In this document: one piece after another, positions 7,969 through 16,574 of the stretch
Position numbering within the stretch: the first letter of the stretch is position 1
How the letters are laid out: each line of letters starts with the position of its first letter
Assembly (NCBI GenBank): GCA_011523845.1
Contig: WTFV01000262.1
Location: forward strand, 20,138 to 84,137
Source of the DNA: Acidobacteriota bacterium
Lineage (GTDB): Bacteria > Acidobacteriota > Vicinamibacteria > Vicinamibacterales > UBA8438
Length of the DNA stretch: 64,000 bases
Reading direction: 5' to 3'
Translations under genes and position numbers: made by a program
Notes under the pieces: model-generated
What the model was told of the DNA's origin: nothing
Databases searched by the model: none
What the model saw: only the letters and a program-made list of their open reading frames with translations

Positions 7969-8979
7969 ATGACGGCGCGCGTGTCCAAGCTCATCATCCA
8001 GATTCCCTGCCTGAACGAGGCCGCGACGCTGCCGGCGACGCTGGCCGACCTGCCCCGCGCAATCGACGGCATCGGCAGCGTCGAGTGGCTGGTGATCGAC
8101 GACGGCTCCAGCGACGGCACGGCCGAGGTGGCGCGGGCGCAGGGCGTCGATCACGTGGTCCGGTTCCGCACCCACCGGGGACTCGCGGCGGCCTTCATGG
8201 CGGGGCTCGACACCGCGGTGCGCCTGGGGGCCGACTACATCGTCAACACGGATGCCGACAACCAGTACGCCGGGGCGGACGTCGCCGCGCTGGTGCAGCC
8301 GCTGCTGGACGGAACGGCGGACATCGTCATCGGCGACCGCAACGTCGCCACCCTGCGGCGGATGCCGCCGCTCAAGCGCTGGCTGCAACGGATCGGAAGC
8401 TGGGTGGTGCGGCGGGTCTCGAACACCGCCGTGCCGGACGCCACGAGCGGGTTCCGCGCCTATACGCGCGAGGCGGCGCTGCGCCAGACGGTGGTGTCGG
8501 ACTTCTCCTACACCCTGGAGCAGATCATCCAGGCCGGCCGCAAGCGGATGGCGATAGCCCACGTGCCGGTGGCCACCAACGACACCACGCGCCCCTCGCG
8601 GCTGTTCGACAGCGTCTTCACCTACGTCCGCAAGTCGGCCGCGACGATCGTGCGCGTCTACACGCTCTACGAGCCGCTCACGGTGTTCACGGCGGCGGGC
8701 CTGAGCCTGGTCGCCGGCGGTCTCGCCATCTCGCTGCGCTTTCTCTACTTCTATTTCAGCGGCGCCGGCTCCGGACACGTGCAGTCGCTGATCCTCGCGG
8801 CGGTGCTGCTGATCGTCGGCTTCCAGGTGCTGCTGATCGGCCTGCTGGCCGACGTCCTCTCGGCCAACCGCAAGCTGACCGAGGAGCTGCTGTACCGCGT
8901 GCGCGCGATGGAGGCGGGCGGGACGCCGCTCGGCGACCCGACCCGGACCGACCGGGAGGCTACAATTCGGCGACCATGA
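7969..8979 (+). CDS. GT2 glycosyltransferase, dolichol-phosphate-mannose-synthase-like, with two C-terminal membrane segments, 336 aa
   Basis: Family 2 transferase that would load a sugar onto polyprenyl phosphate or a lipid-linked glycan. N-terminal IIQIPCLNEA, then the nucleotide-binding DDGSSDG and the metal site TDADNQY are clear. The acceptor region has ATSGFRAYTREA. Two hydrophobic segments near residues 245-300 resemble those of GtrB-type polyprenyl-phosphate glucosyltransferases. ATG 7969 is chosen; GTG 7981 is also possible. It opens a plus-strand operon, and its TGA overlaps the ATG of the next gene (ATGA), a GT-C protein that could use its product. Confidence 0.8.
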   Translation: MTARVSKLIIQIPCLNEAATLPATLADLPRAIDGIGSVEWLVIDDGSSDGTAEVARAQGVDHVVRFRTHRGLAAAFMAGLDTAVRLGADYIVNTDADNQYAGADVAALVQPLLDGTADIVIGDRNVATLRRMPPLKRWLQRIGSWVVRRVSNTAVPDATSGFRAYTREAALRQTVVSDFSYTLEQIIQAGRKRMAIAHVPVATNDTTRPSRLFDSVFTYVRKSAATIVRVYTLYEPLTVFTAAGLSLVAGGLAISLRFLYFYFSGAGSGHVQSLILAAVLLIVGFQVLLIGLLADVLSANRKLTEELLYRVRAMEAGGTPLGDPTRTDREATIRRP

Positions 8980-10946
8980 AGAGGCTCGTCGCAGGCACGG
9001 TCTGCCTCGTCGCGGCGTGCGCCGCGCCAGCGGTCTGGTGGACGGCAGCGGATCGCCTGCGGACCACCGGCGACGAGCCGCACTACCTGATCATCGCGGC
9101 GAGCGTGCTCCGCGACGGCGACCTCGACGTCACGAACAACTACGAGGAGGACGCGCGCACGGCCGAGATCTACGGCCCCGTCGAGCCGCACGCGACCGCG
9201 GGCCGGCCGACGCATGCGCCCGGACTGGGCATCCTGCTCGCCGTCCCGTTCGCCCTGGGCGGACCGCTCGCGGCGCGCCTGGCGCTGTGCCTCTTCGCGG
9301 CGCTGCTCGCCTGGGCGGTCTGGCGGGGGCTCCGCGACGCGCTGCCGGCCGGCGAGGCCCGGCTCGCCGCCGCCGGCCTGCTCGCCACCCCGGCGGTCCT
9401 CTTCGGCGCTTCCCGGATCTATCCCGACCTGGCCGGCGGCGTCGCGGCGACGGCGCTGGCGGTCTGGCTCTGGACGACGCCCCGTTCGGCGCGCAGTCTC
9501 GCGGGATGGAGCACGTACTGGTTGTGCACGGGCCTGCTGTGGTGGCTGCACGTGAAGTTCCTGGCCCCCGCCGCCATCCTCGCGGCGGCCGGCGCGTGGC
9601 AGATCCGGCGCGAGCGCGAGGCGGGAGCCGCCGGCCCGCCCCTCGCCGCCCACCTGGCCGCCGCCTCCCTCGTCCTCGTCGGCCCGCTCGCGCTCGGCTG
9701 GTGGCACGTCGCCGCGTTCGGGAGCGTCCTCGGGCCGCGCGCGATCGGCTGGGAGTTGTCGTCGCCCTGGCTGCAGCGCGCGCAGGTCTTCCTGGGCCTG
9801 CACCTGGATCAGGGCCAGGGCATGTTCCTTCAGCAGCCGCTGCTGCTGCCGGGTCTGGCCGCGCTGGGCTGGATGGCGCGCCGGCGCCATCCGCTGACGC
9901 TGCCGTGGCTGCTGCTGTACGCCTCGCTCATCGTGCCGAACGCGCTGCAGTGGTCCGGCCGCTTCGGCGGCGGCGGCCCCGCGGGCCGCTTCGGCTGGTC
10001 CGCCATGTGGCTCTGGATCATCCCCCTGGGAATCTGGATGGCCGCCGAGCGCGACACGCTGCGGCGCACCGTCCGCCCCGTGGTCCTGACCGCCCTCGCC
10101 TATCAGGCGGCGCTGGCGATCCGCTGGCTGCCGGAGCCGTTCGGGCTGCTGTCGCGGCAGTCCGAGCTGGTCTGGTCGCGCCACTCGCTGTTTCCGGTGT
10201 CGGTCCGCTACTCCCTGCCGAGCTTCTACTTCTGGGAATCGGACGCCTGGTTGCACTACCTTCCGAACGTCGTCTGGATCGGCGGCGCGCTGCTGCTCGT
10301 CGCGACGGGTCTGCTGTGGGCCTCGGCGGCCCGGGCGAAGCTGCGCCCGGTCTGGATCGGCGGCGTCGCGCTCGCCGCCCTGCTGCTGCCGGTCGAGCCC
10401 ACCGCCGACACGGAGTCGCCGGCCGACGACGCCCTCCACGAGTTCGTGGCGCGCAGCGTCGGCAGCGAGATACCGCGGCGCTTCGAGGCGGAACGCATGT
10501 TCCCGATGTCGCTGGCCGCGGACACCACGCGCGCCGACCCGCGCGCGAGCGGCGGCCTGGCCCGCGGCAGCGCACCGATTCGGCCGGACCGCATCATGCT
10601 CTTCGGTCCCTACGTGTCGCTCGCCCCGGGCCGCTACCGGGCCGAGGTCGCCCTGCGGCTGGCGGCGCCCAGCGTCGAGAGGCGCGCGGCGCGGTTCGAG
10701 ATCACGGCGGCGCGGGCCCGGACGATCGTCGCCGGGATGGAGGTGCCCGCGGCGCGCCTGCCCGACGACGGGACCTGGGCCACGGGGGCGATCGTCTTCG
10801 AGATTGCCGAGGCGCTGCGCGACGTCGAGTTCCGCGTCATCGCGTATCCGGGTGTCGACCTGCTCGCCGACTACGTGGACCTGACGCCGGTGCTGCCGCG
10901 GCCGGAGCGGCCGCAACCCGCGGTGATCGTCGAGCTTCCCGCGTAG
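8976..10946 (+). CDS. GT-C-like polytopic glycosyltransferase with C-terminal sandwich domain, 656 aa
   Basis: Integral membrane protein with about ten hydrophobic segments and the first-loop acidic motif TTGDEPHYL (residues 30-38), typical of GT-C enzymes that use polyprenyl-phosphate sugars outside the membrane. The C-terminal 150 residues are hydrophilic and strand-rich (FGPYVSLAPGRYRAEVALRL), like a periplasmic carbohydrate-binding jelly roll. The start overlaps the upstream GT2 stop as ATGA, so the two are probably translationally coupled, with one making the lipid-linked sugar and the other using it. Substrate unknown. Confidence 0.65.
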   Translation: MKRLVAGTVCLVAACAAPAVWWTAADRLRTTGDEPHYLIIAASVLRDGDLDVTNNYEEDARTAEIYGPVEPHATAGRPTHAPGLGILLAVPFALGGPLAARLALCLFAALLAWAVWRGLRDALPAGEARLAAAGLLATPAVLFGASRIYPDLAGGVAATALAVWLWTTPRSARSLAGWSTYWLCTGLLWWLHVKFLAPAAILAAAGAWQIRREREAGAAGPPLAAHLAAASLVLVGPLALGWWHVAAFGSVLGPRAIGWELSSPWLQRAQVFLGLHLDQGQGMFLQQPLLLPGLAALGWMARRRHPLTLPWLLLYASLIVPNALQWSGRFGGGGPAGRFGWSAMWLWIIPLGIWMAAERDTLRRTVRPVVLTALAYQAALAIRWLPEPFGLLSRQSELVWSRHSLFPVSVRYSLPSFYFWESDAWLHYLPNVVWIGGALLLVATGLLWASAARAKLRPVWIGGVALAALLLPVEPTADTESPADDALHEFVARSVGSEIPRRFEAERMFPMSLAADTTRADPRASGGLARGSAPIRPDRIMLFGPYVSLAPGRYRAEVALRLAAPSVERRAARFEITAARARTIVAGMEVPAARLPDDGTWATGAIVFEIAEALRDVEFRVIAYPGVDLLADYVDLTPVLPRPERPQPAVIVELPA

Positions 10947-11033
10947 CCCCATGCATTTTCTGCCGGTCTTCCCCGACGTGACCTCCGAGCCCGCGGCGAG
11001 GTCGCGCACGGGCGCGCGCGGCGGCGACCCGGC

Positions 11034-12284
11034 ATGACCACGACCCGCCGGCACACCGTCGTGCTGATCACGACGTCGTATCCCCGCTTCCCCGGCGATC
11101 TGACCGGGACCGCGGTCGAGCCGATCGCGCACGGTGTCGCGGCCCGCGGCCACGCGGTGCACGTGGTGGCGCCGTGGCACCCGCTGGTGCGGCGACCGGA
11201 CCGCGAGGGCGGCGTACGCTTCCACTTCTACCGCTACGCCCCGCTGCGCTCCCTCAACGTCTTCGGCTACGCCGGCGCGCTCCGCGCCGACGTGTCGATG
11301 CGCCCGGCCGCCTACGCGGCGGCCCCGCTGGCGCTGGTCGCGGCCCACCGCCTGGCGCGGCGGGTGATCCGGGCGCACGGGGCCACCGTCCTCCATGCGC
11401 ACTGGGTCATTCCCGGGGGGGCCACCGCCGCGGCGGTGGCCGGCCGGCTGCCGATCGTCGTCAGCCTGCACGGCTCCGACCTGTTCGTCGCCGAGCGCAA
11501 CCGGCTGGTGCGCCTCGCCGCCCGCGCCGCGTTCCGGCGCGCCGATCGGGTCACGGCCTGCAGCGCCGAGCTGCACCGCCGGGCGCTCGCGCTCGGCGCC
11601 GACGACGCCCGCACCGAGACGCTGCTCCACGGCGTGGACGTGGACCGCTTCGCCCCGGACCGCGACGTCCGGCGGCGCGTCCGCGCCGCGCACGGCCTCG
11701 GCGACGCCGCGGAGATCGTGTTCGCGGTCGGGCGGCTGGTCCGCAAGAAAGGCTTCGAGTACCTCGTCGACGCGGTGGCGCGGCTCGCGCCGCGACGCCC
11801 CGCGCTGCGGCTGGTTCTCGCCGGCAGCGGCGACCTCGACGACGAGCTGCGCGCCCGGGCGGCGGACGGGGGGATCGCCGGCCGGGTCACGTGGCTGGGA
11901 GCGATTCCGCACGACGCGGTGGCCGGCTGGCTGGCCGCCGCCGACGTGGCGGCGGCGCCCTCGGTGGTCGACGACGCGGGCAACGTGGACGGCCTGCCCA
12001 ACACGATCCTGGAAGCGCTGGCCACCGGCACGCCGGTGGTCGCGACGCACGCCGGCGGCATCGCCTCGGTGGCCGTCGACCGCGAGACCGCGCTGGTCGT
12101 TCCCGAGCGGGATGCCGCGGGGCTGGCCGCCGCGCTCGAGGCGCTGCTGAACGACCCGGCGCTCGGCGCGGCCATCGGCCGCGCGGCCCGCGAGCGGATG
12201 CGGACCGAACACACCTGGGAACGGGTCGCGAAACGCTTCGAGACGGCGTATGCCCTGGCCGCCGAGCACGCGCGGGCCCGCTGA
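11034..12284 (+). CDS. GT4-family glycosyltransferase, 416 aa
   Basis: GT-B fold retaining transferase of the cytoplasmic face. The N-terminal domain starts VVLITTSYPRFPGDLTG, a pattern common in exopolysaccharide GT4 enzymes, with an HAHWVIPGG strand and SLHGSDLFV. The C-terminal domain has VGRLVRKKGFEYLVDA (Lys of the donor site), LAGSGDLDDEL and the nucleotide-sugar E-x7-E region DGLPNTILEALATGTPVV. Full family length. An 87-base gap separates it from the GT-C gene upstream, and five bases separate it from the next. Probably adds one sugar to a lipid-linked oligosaccharide. Confidence 0.85.
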   Translation: MTTTRRHTVVLITTSYPRFPGDLTGTAVEPIAHGVAARGHAVHVVAPWHPLVRRPDREGGVRFHFYRYAPLRSLNVFGYAGALRADVSMRPAAYAAAPLALVAAHRLARRVIRAHGATVLHAHWVIPGGATAAAVAGRLPIVVSLHGSDLFVAERNRLVRLAARAAFRRADRVTACSAELHRRALALGADDARTETLLHGVDVDRFAPDRDVRRRVRAAHGLGDAAEIVFAVGRLVRKKGFEYLVDAVARLAPRRPALRLVLAGSGDLDDELRARAADGGIAGRVTWLGAIPHDAVAGWLAAADVAAAPSVVDDAGNVDGLPNTILEALATGTPVVATHAGGIASVAVDRETALVVPERDAAGLAAALEALLNDPALGAAIGRAARERMRTEHTWERVAKRFETAYALAAEHARAR

Positions 12285-12289
12285 ACGCC

Positions 12290-13984
12290 ATGCTGTCCGA
12301 GGCCGCTCTCATTGTCCGCCGGATCCTGCCCCTGCCGCGCCCGGACGGCTCCCGCCTGCCGCGGCGCCTGGTCCTTCTGCTCGCCGTCCTGTGCCTCGCC
12401 GCGCTGTGGATCCGCCTGGCCCACATCGCCGGCACCCTGCCGTACCCCCGCCACATCGACGAGGTGCGGATTACGGCGCGGGCGCACGGGATGGTGACGA
12501 CCGGCGAGTACCACCCGGTCGACTTCATCTATCCGGCCCTGCCCCGCTACCTCGCGGCGGCGGCGATGGCGGCCGGCGTGGCGTGGACGTCCGGCGAGAC
12601 GCAACCGGCCGGAACCGATCCGGTGGGCCTGTGGACCTACCCGCACTACGAGCGCCCCGCCGTGATCGGCGCGGCGCGGCGGCTGTTCGCGCTGCTCTCG
12701 GTCGTGGCCCTGGGCGCCACCGGCGTCGCGGCGTGGCGCTTCCTGCAATGGCCGGGGGCGTTGCTGCTCGCCCCGCTCGTCCTCGCCACCTCCCGGCTCT
12801 TCTTCACCCACTCGTGGGAGTACCTCAACGTGGACGTCGTCGCGGCCTGCTTCGCCGCGCTGGGCCTGGCCGCCTGCCTGCACGGCACGCGGCGGCCGTC
12901 GGTCGCGACGCTGGCGATCGTCCCCGGGATCTGCGCCGGCCTGGCCGCGGCCAGCAAGTACCCCTCGGGCCTCGTGCTGGCGCCGGCGGTGGTCGCCAGC
13001 GTTCTCTATCTGGAACCGGGCCGCCGGCTCGCGGCGGCGGCGGCGGCGGCCGCGGCGGCCGCGGCGGCGTTCGTCGCCGCGGTTCCCCACAGCGTGCTCG
13101 ACCACCCCAGGTTCCTCGGCGACCTCTTCGCGGAGGCCGGCCGCTACGCCGGCGGCGTGGCCCGTTACGCCGACGATCCCGGTCTGCCGCAGTTGGCCTT
13201 CTACGGCCGGCACTTCCTGGGACAGCTCGGGTGGACCGGCCTGCTCGCGGCCGGCGTCGGCCTGGCCGCGGCAGCCGCCGCCGACTGGCGCCGGACGCTG
13301 GTCCTGGTCTCGTTTCCACTCGCCCTGCTCGCCCTGCTGACGCCGCAGCGGGCGCAGTTCGCGCGCAACGTACTGCCGTTGCACCCGTTCGTCGCCGTGC
13401 TGGTCGCCGGCGGCCTCGCGGTGGCGCACGGGCGGCTGATGCAGGCGCTGGAACGGTCCGCGCGGACGCCGGCGCGCCTGCGGCCCCTGCTCCCCGGCGC
13501 CGTCTGGCTGGCGGTCTGCGGCGTCGGTCTCGCCACGCCGCTCGCCCACCTGCCGGACCAGACGCGGGCAACGGTCGACTCGCGGCGGGAGGCGCTCGCC
13601 TGGCTCGACCGGCGCCTGCCGACGTACTGGACCCTGGTCGTGCCCGCGGAACTGGGTATCGACCTGCGCGAGCTCCAGCGCCGGGGCTACCCGCTGCACG
13701 TCGTCGACTATCGCTCGCTGGGCACGCTGGCCGCCGTCGACGCGGTGGCCGGCCGGACGCGGGGACCGGTGGCGGCGTTCCTCCCGCGCTGGGGCCATGC
13801 CGAACAGCCCGAGGGAACCGCCGCGGCCGCCCGGCGCGCGGACGAGCTGAACCGCACCGTGTCGCCGTTCGTGCCGCTGGCCTGGTTCGGGCACAACCCG
13901 GTGCTGGTCAACTACCCCTTCCCCGTCCCCTGGGGCGGTCCGGCGTTCAGCATCGCCGCGCGCTCGACCACCCCCCGCGAGTGA
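12290..13984 (+). CDS. GT-C (GT39-like) membrane glycosyltransferase, 564 aa
   Basis: About ten membrane segments with the first-loop acidic pair D57-E58 in PRHIDEVRI, matching ArnT and GT39 enzymes. Residues near 245-263 are an almost pure alanine membrane helix encoded by GCG-rich codons. The C-terminal 140 residues are soluble and Rossmann-like rather than sandwich-like (PAELGIDLRELQRRGYPL). It starts five bases after the GT4 gene and ends 49 bases before the next GT-C gene, so it is one of three GT-C proteins in one operon. Sugar and acceptor cannot be read from the sequence. Confidence 0.65.
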   Translation: MLSEAALIVRRILPLPRPDGSRLPRRLVLLLAVLCLAALWIRLAHIAGTLPYPRHIDEVRITARAHGMVTTGEYHPVDFIYPALPRYLAAAAMAAGVAWTSGETQPAGTDPVGLWTYPHYERPAVIGAARRLFALLSVVALGATGVAAWRFLQWPGALLLAPLVLATSRLFFTHSWEYLNVDVVAACFAALGLAACLHGTRRPSVATLAIVPGICAGLAAASKYPSGLVLAPAVVASVLYLEPGRRLAAAAAAAAAAAAAFVAAVPHSVLDHPRFLGDLFAEAGRYAGGVARYADDPGLPQLAFYGRHFLGQLGWTGLLAAGVGLAAAAAADWRRTLVLVSFPLALLALLTPQRAQFARNVLPLHPFVAVLVAGGLAVAHGRLMQALERSARTPARLRPLLPGAVWLAVCGVGLATPLAHLPDQTRATVDSRREALAWLDRRLPTYWTLVVPAELGIDLRELQRRGYPLHVVDYRSLGTLAAVDAVAGRTRGPVAAFLPRWGHAEQPEGTAAAARRADELNRTVSPFVPLAWFGHNPVLVNYPFPVPWGGPAFSIAARSTTPRE

Positions 13985-14033
13985 TTCGCCGCGCGTTGCT
14001 GGCGCCGCGGAGCGCGTGGTACGCTCCCGGTCG

Positions 14034-16547
14034 ATGCGCACGGCGCTCGTCGTCCTGTTGCTCGCCTACCTTCCCGGCGCGCTGATTCTTCGCATTCCGT
14101 TGTTCGACCGGGCGCGCCGCGCCGCGCTGGCGGCCGAGGAGCGGGTGTTCTGGGCCGTCGTGCTGAGCGCCGCGCTGTCGTCCGGCATGGCCCTCGGCCT
14201 GGCCGTCGCCGGCTCCTACGCCCTGGAGCGGGTGCTCTGGCTCGCCGGCGCGATCTCGCTGGGGATCGCCCTCGCGTGGCGCTCGCGGCTGCGTCTCGGC
14301 GCCGAGGCGCCCCCGGCCACCCGAACCGCCGCCGCGCCGCTGGCTCTCGCGGTGCTGGCGGCCGGCCTGTTCTTCTTCGTGCCCCCCTCGGAGTACGTCA
14401 ACGGCGGACGCGATCCCGCCGTGTACTTCAATTCGGGCATCCAGATCGCCCAGCGCGGCTCGGTGGTCATCGACGACCCGCTGGTCCGCACGGTGCCGCC
14501 CGAGCACCGCGGCCTGTTCTTCCCGCCGCAGCCGGCCTCGGCGCCGTTCGACAGCGTGCGGTTCCTCGGCTTCTTCGTCGTCGACCAGGACGCCGGCGCG
14601 GTGGTCGGCCAGTTCCCGCATCTGTACCCGGTCTGGATCGCGATCGCCTACGACACCCTCGGCCTGACCGGGGCCCGCTACGTGCACGGCCTGTGGGCCC
14701 TGCTCGGGGTGCTGGCCGTCTATTTCGCCGGGGCCTTCGTGCTCGGGCGCCGCGCGGCGCTCGCCGGTGCGGCGCTGCTGGCGGTGCACGTCACGCAGGT
14801 CTGGTTCGCGCGCTACTTCTGCGCCGAGATGATCGTGCAGCCGCTGGTCTTCGCCGGCGTGCTGGCCTACGGCCGCGCGCACGCGGACGGCGACCGGTTC
14901 TTCGCACCCGTCGCGGCGGCGCTGCTGGCCCTGACCCTGTTCGCGCACATCCTGGGCGTCCTGGTCGTCGGCGCCGCCGGCCTCGCCATGCTGGTCGGGC
15001 GGGCCGACGGGCAACGCCCCGGAGCGTCGTTCGTCGCGCCGCTCGTCGCGATCGCGCTGGTCGCGGCGGCGTACTACCTCACCGTGCTGGCCCACTACAC
15101 GCCCCTGTGGTTCTTCGCCCGGCTCGGCCCCCTGGAGATGGTCCTGGCGGCCGGCGCCGCCCTCGCGGCGGGGACGCTGTTCCTCGCCCTCGGCCGCCCG
15201 GCGGCGGCGGCGGCGGTCCGGGCCTGGCTGCCGCGCCTGCTCGCCGCCTCCCTCTGGCTGCTCGCCGCCTACGCCCTCTTCGTCCGGGAGGGCGGGGACC
15301 GCAATCCCGAGATCGATCCGTACTGGCTGCATCTCTACACGAGCTTCTATCTGCTGCCGGCCGGACTGGCCGCCGCCCTCGCCGGCTGGACCGCCGTCCC
15401 CGGCCGGCGCTTCTGGCGCGGCTCGGCGTTCTTCGCCGTGGCCGCGACCTTCGCCGTCTTCATCTTCTACAACGCCCGCATCACGCCGGATCACTTCTGG
15501 ACGGCGCGCCGCTACGTGCTGATCGTCCTGCCGGTGTCGCTGCTGCTGATCGGCGCGGCCGCGTTCACGCCGCTCGATTGGCTCGACCGCCGCCGGCTGC
15601 CCCGGGCCGGCAGGTTCACGGCCGGACTCGCCCGCACGACCGCCGGCGCGTTGCTCGTGGCGGCGCTCGGGTGGACGTACTGGCAGGCGACGAGCCCGAT
15701 CCTGCGACACGTCGAGCACGCGGGGATGATTCCCTGGGTCGAGGAGCTGGCTGCGCGCCTGGGCCCGGACGACCTGCTGCTGGTCGGGCCGCGCGCCGCG
15801 GCGGACGTGCAGGTGACGGCGCTGCCGCTGGCCTACATCCACGGCCGGCAGGTGCTGGTCCTGGCCAGCACCGACCCCGACACCGCGGCGCTGGGCCGGT
15901 TCCTGGACTGGGCCCGCACGCGGTACTCCCGCGTCCTGTTCATCGGCGGCGGCGGCACGAACCTGCTGTCGCGCGAGACCACGGCACGGCTCGTCGCGAG
16001 CGAGCGCCATCGGATTCGCCACTACGAACGGGCCCTGAACGCCTATCCGAACGGTCCGGTCGACTGGCAGCTCGACTACGGCATCTACGAGTTCGTGCCG
16101 GACGCGGGCGACGCCGGCGCCTTCGATCTCGACGTCGGGGCGGGCAACGACCTCTACGTCTTCGGCATGTACCCCAAGGACGTCGACCCGCGCGGCGTCA
16201 CCTACCGGTGGACCCGGGAACGGGCGTTCGTCCGGGTGGTCGGCACGCAACCCGACGCCGCCACCCTCACCCTCCGGATGAGCAACGGGGGACGCCCGGC
16301 GCAGGCCGGAACGGCCGTCGTGCGCGTGTCGCTCGACGACCAGCCGCTCGGGTCGATCGTCGTCGACACGGACCGGTTCGAACGCTACACGCTGTCGATA
16401 CCGTCACCTCTCGCACGGCGCACCGCGGCCGAGACGACCGCCGCCGAGCTGCGGCTGGAGACCAACGCCTGGGTGCCGCAGGAGGCGCTCGGCATTCCGG
16501 ACCCGCGCGCGCTCGGCGTGATGCTCGACCGGGTCGAGATCCGCTGA
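14034..16547 (+). CDS. Large GT-C-like membrane protein with C-terminal sandwich domain, 837 aa
   Basis: Roughly a dozen hydrophobic segments across residues 1-560, with a periplasmic loop motif NGGRDPAVYF (Asp127) that fits the GT-C catalytic acid. Residues about 690-837 form a soluble strand-rich region ending in MLDRVEIR, comparable to carbohydrate-binding modules and to the C-terminus of the GT-C protein at 2346. ATG 14034 was chosen over the GTG at 14016, which adds only six residues. It follows another GT-C gene and precedes a GT9 gene. Role in periplasmic glycan extension is inferred; no close named family is recognised. Confidence 0.6.
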   Translation: MRTALVVLLLAYLPGALILRIPLFDRARRAALAAEERVFWAVVLSAALSSGMALGLAVAGSYALERVLWLAGAISLGIALAWRSRLRLGAEAPPATRTAAAPLALAVLAAGLFFFVPPSEYVNGGRDPAVYFNSGIQIAQRGSVVIDDPLVRTVPPEHRGLFFPPQPASAPFDSVRFLGFFVVDQDAGAVVGQFPHLYPVWIAIAYDTLGLTGARYVHGLWALLGVLAVYFAGAFVLGRRAALAGAALLAVHVTQVWFARYFCAEMIVQPLVFAGVLAYGRAHADGDRFFAPVAAALLALTLFAHILGVLVVGAAGLAMLVGRADGQRPGASFVAPLVAIALVAAAYYLTVLAHYTPLWFFARLGPLEMVLAAGAALAAGTLFLALGRPAAAAAVRAWLPRLLAASLWLLAAYALFVREGGDRNPEIDPYWLHLYTSFYLLPAGLAAALAGWTAVPGRRFWRGSAFFAVAATFAVFIFYNARITPDHFWTARRYVLIVLPVSLLLIGAAAFTPLDWLDRRRLPRAGRFTAGLARTTAGALLVAALGWTYWQATSPILRHVEHAGMIPWVEELAARLGPDDLLLVGPRAAADVQVTALPLAYIHGRQVLVLASTDPDTAALGRFLDWARTRYSRVLFIGGGGTNLLSRETTARLVASERHRIRHYERALNAYPNGPVDWQLDYGIYEFVPDAGDAGAFDLDVGAGNDLYVFGMYPKDVDPRGVTYRWTRERAFVRVVGTQPDAATLTLRMSNGGRPAQAGTAVVRVSLDDQPLGSIVVDTDRFERYTLSIPSPLARRTAAETTAAELRLETNAWVPQEALGIPDPRALGVMLDRVEIR

Positions 16548-16574
16548 ACGCCGGCAACGGAGCGTCGTGATCGC

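Noticed and set aside
8751..12269. 1172-codon minus-strand open frame
   Set aside because: Antisense to well-supported GT2, GT-C and GT4 genes; sequence is Arg/Gly/Pro-rich filler typical of very GC-rich DNA.
13020..13085. GCG-rich run as a microsatellite of special interest
   Set aside because: It encodes an alanine-rich membrane helix in frame; composition alone explains it.
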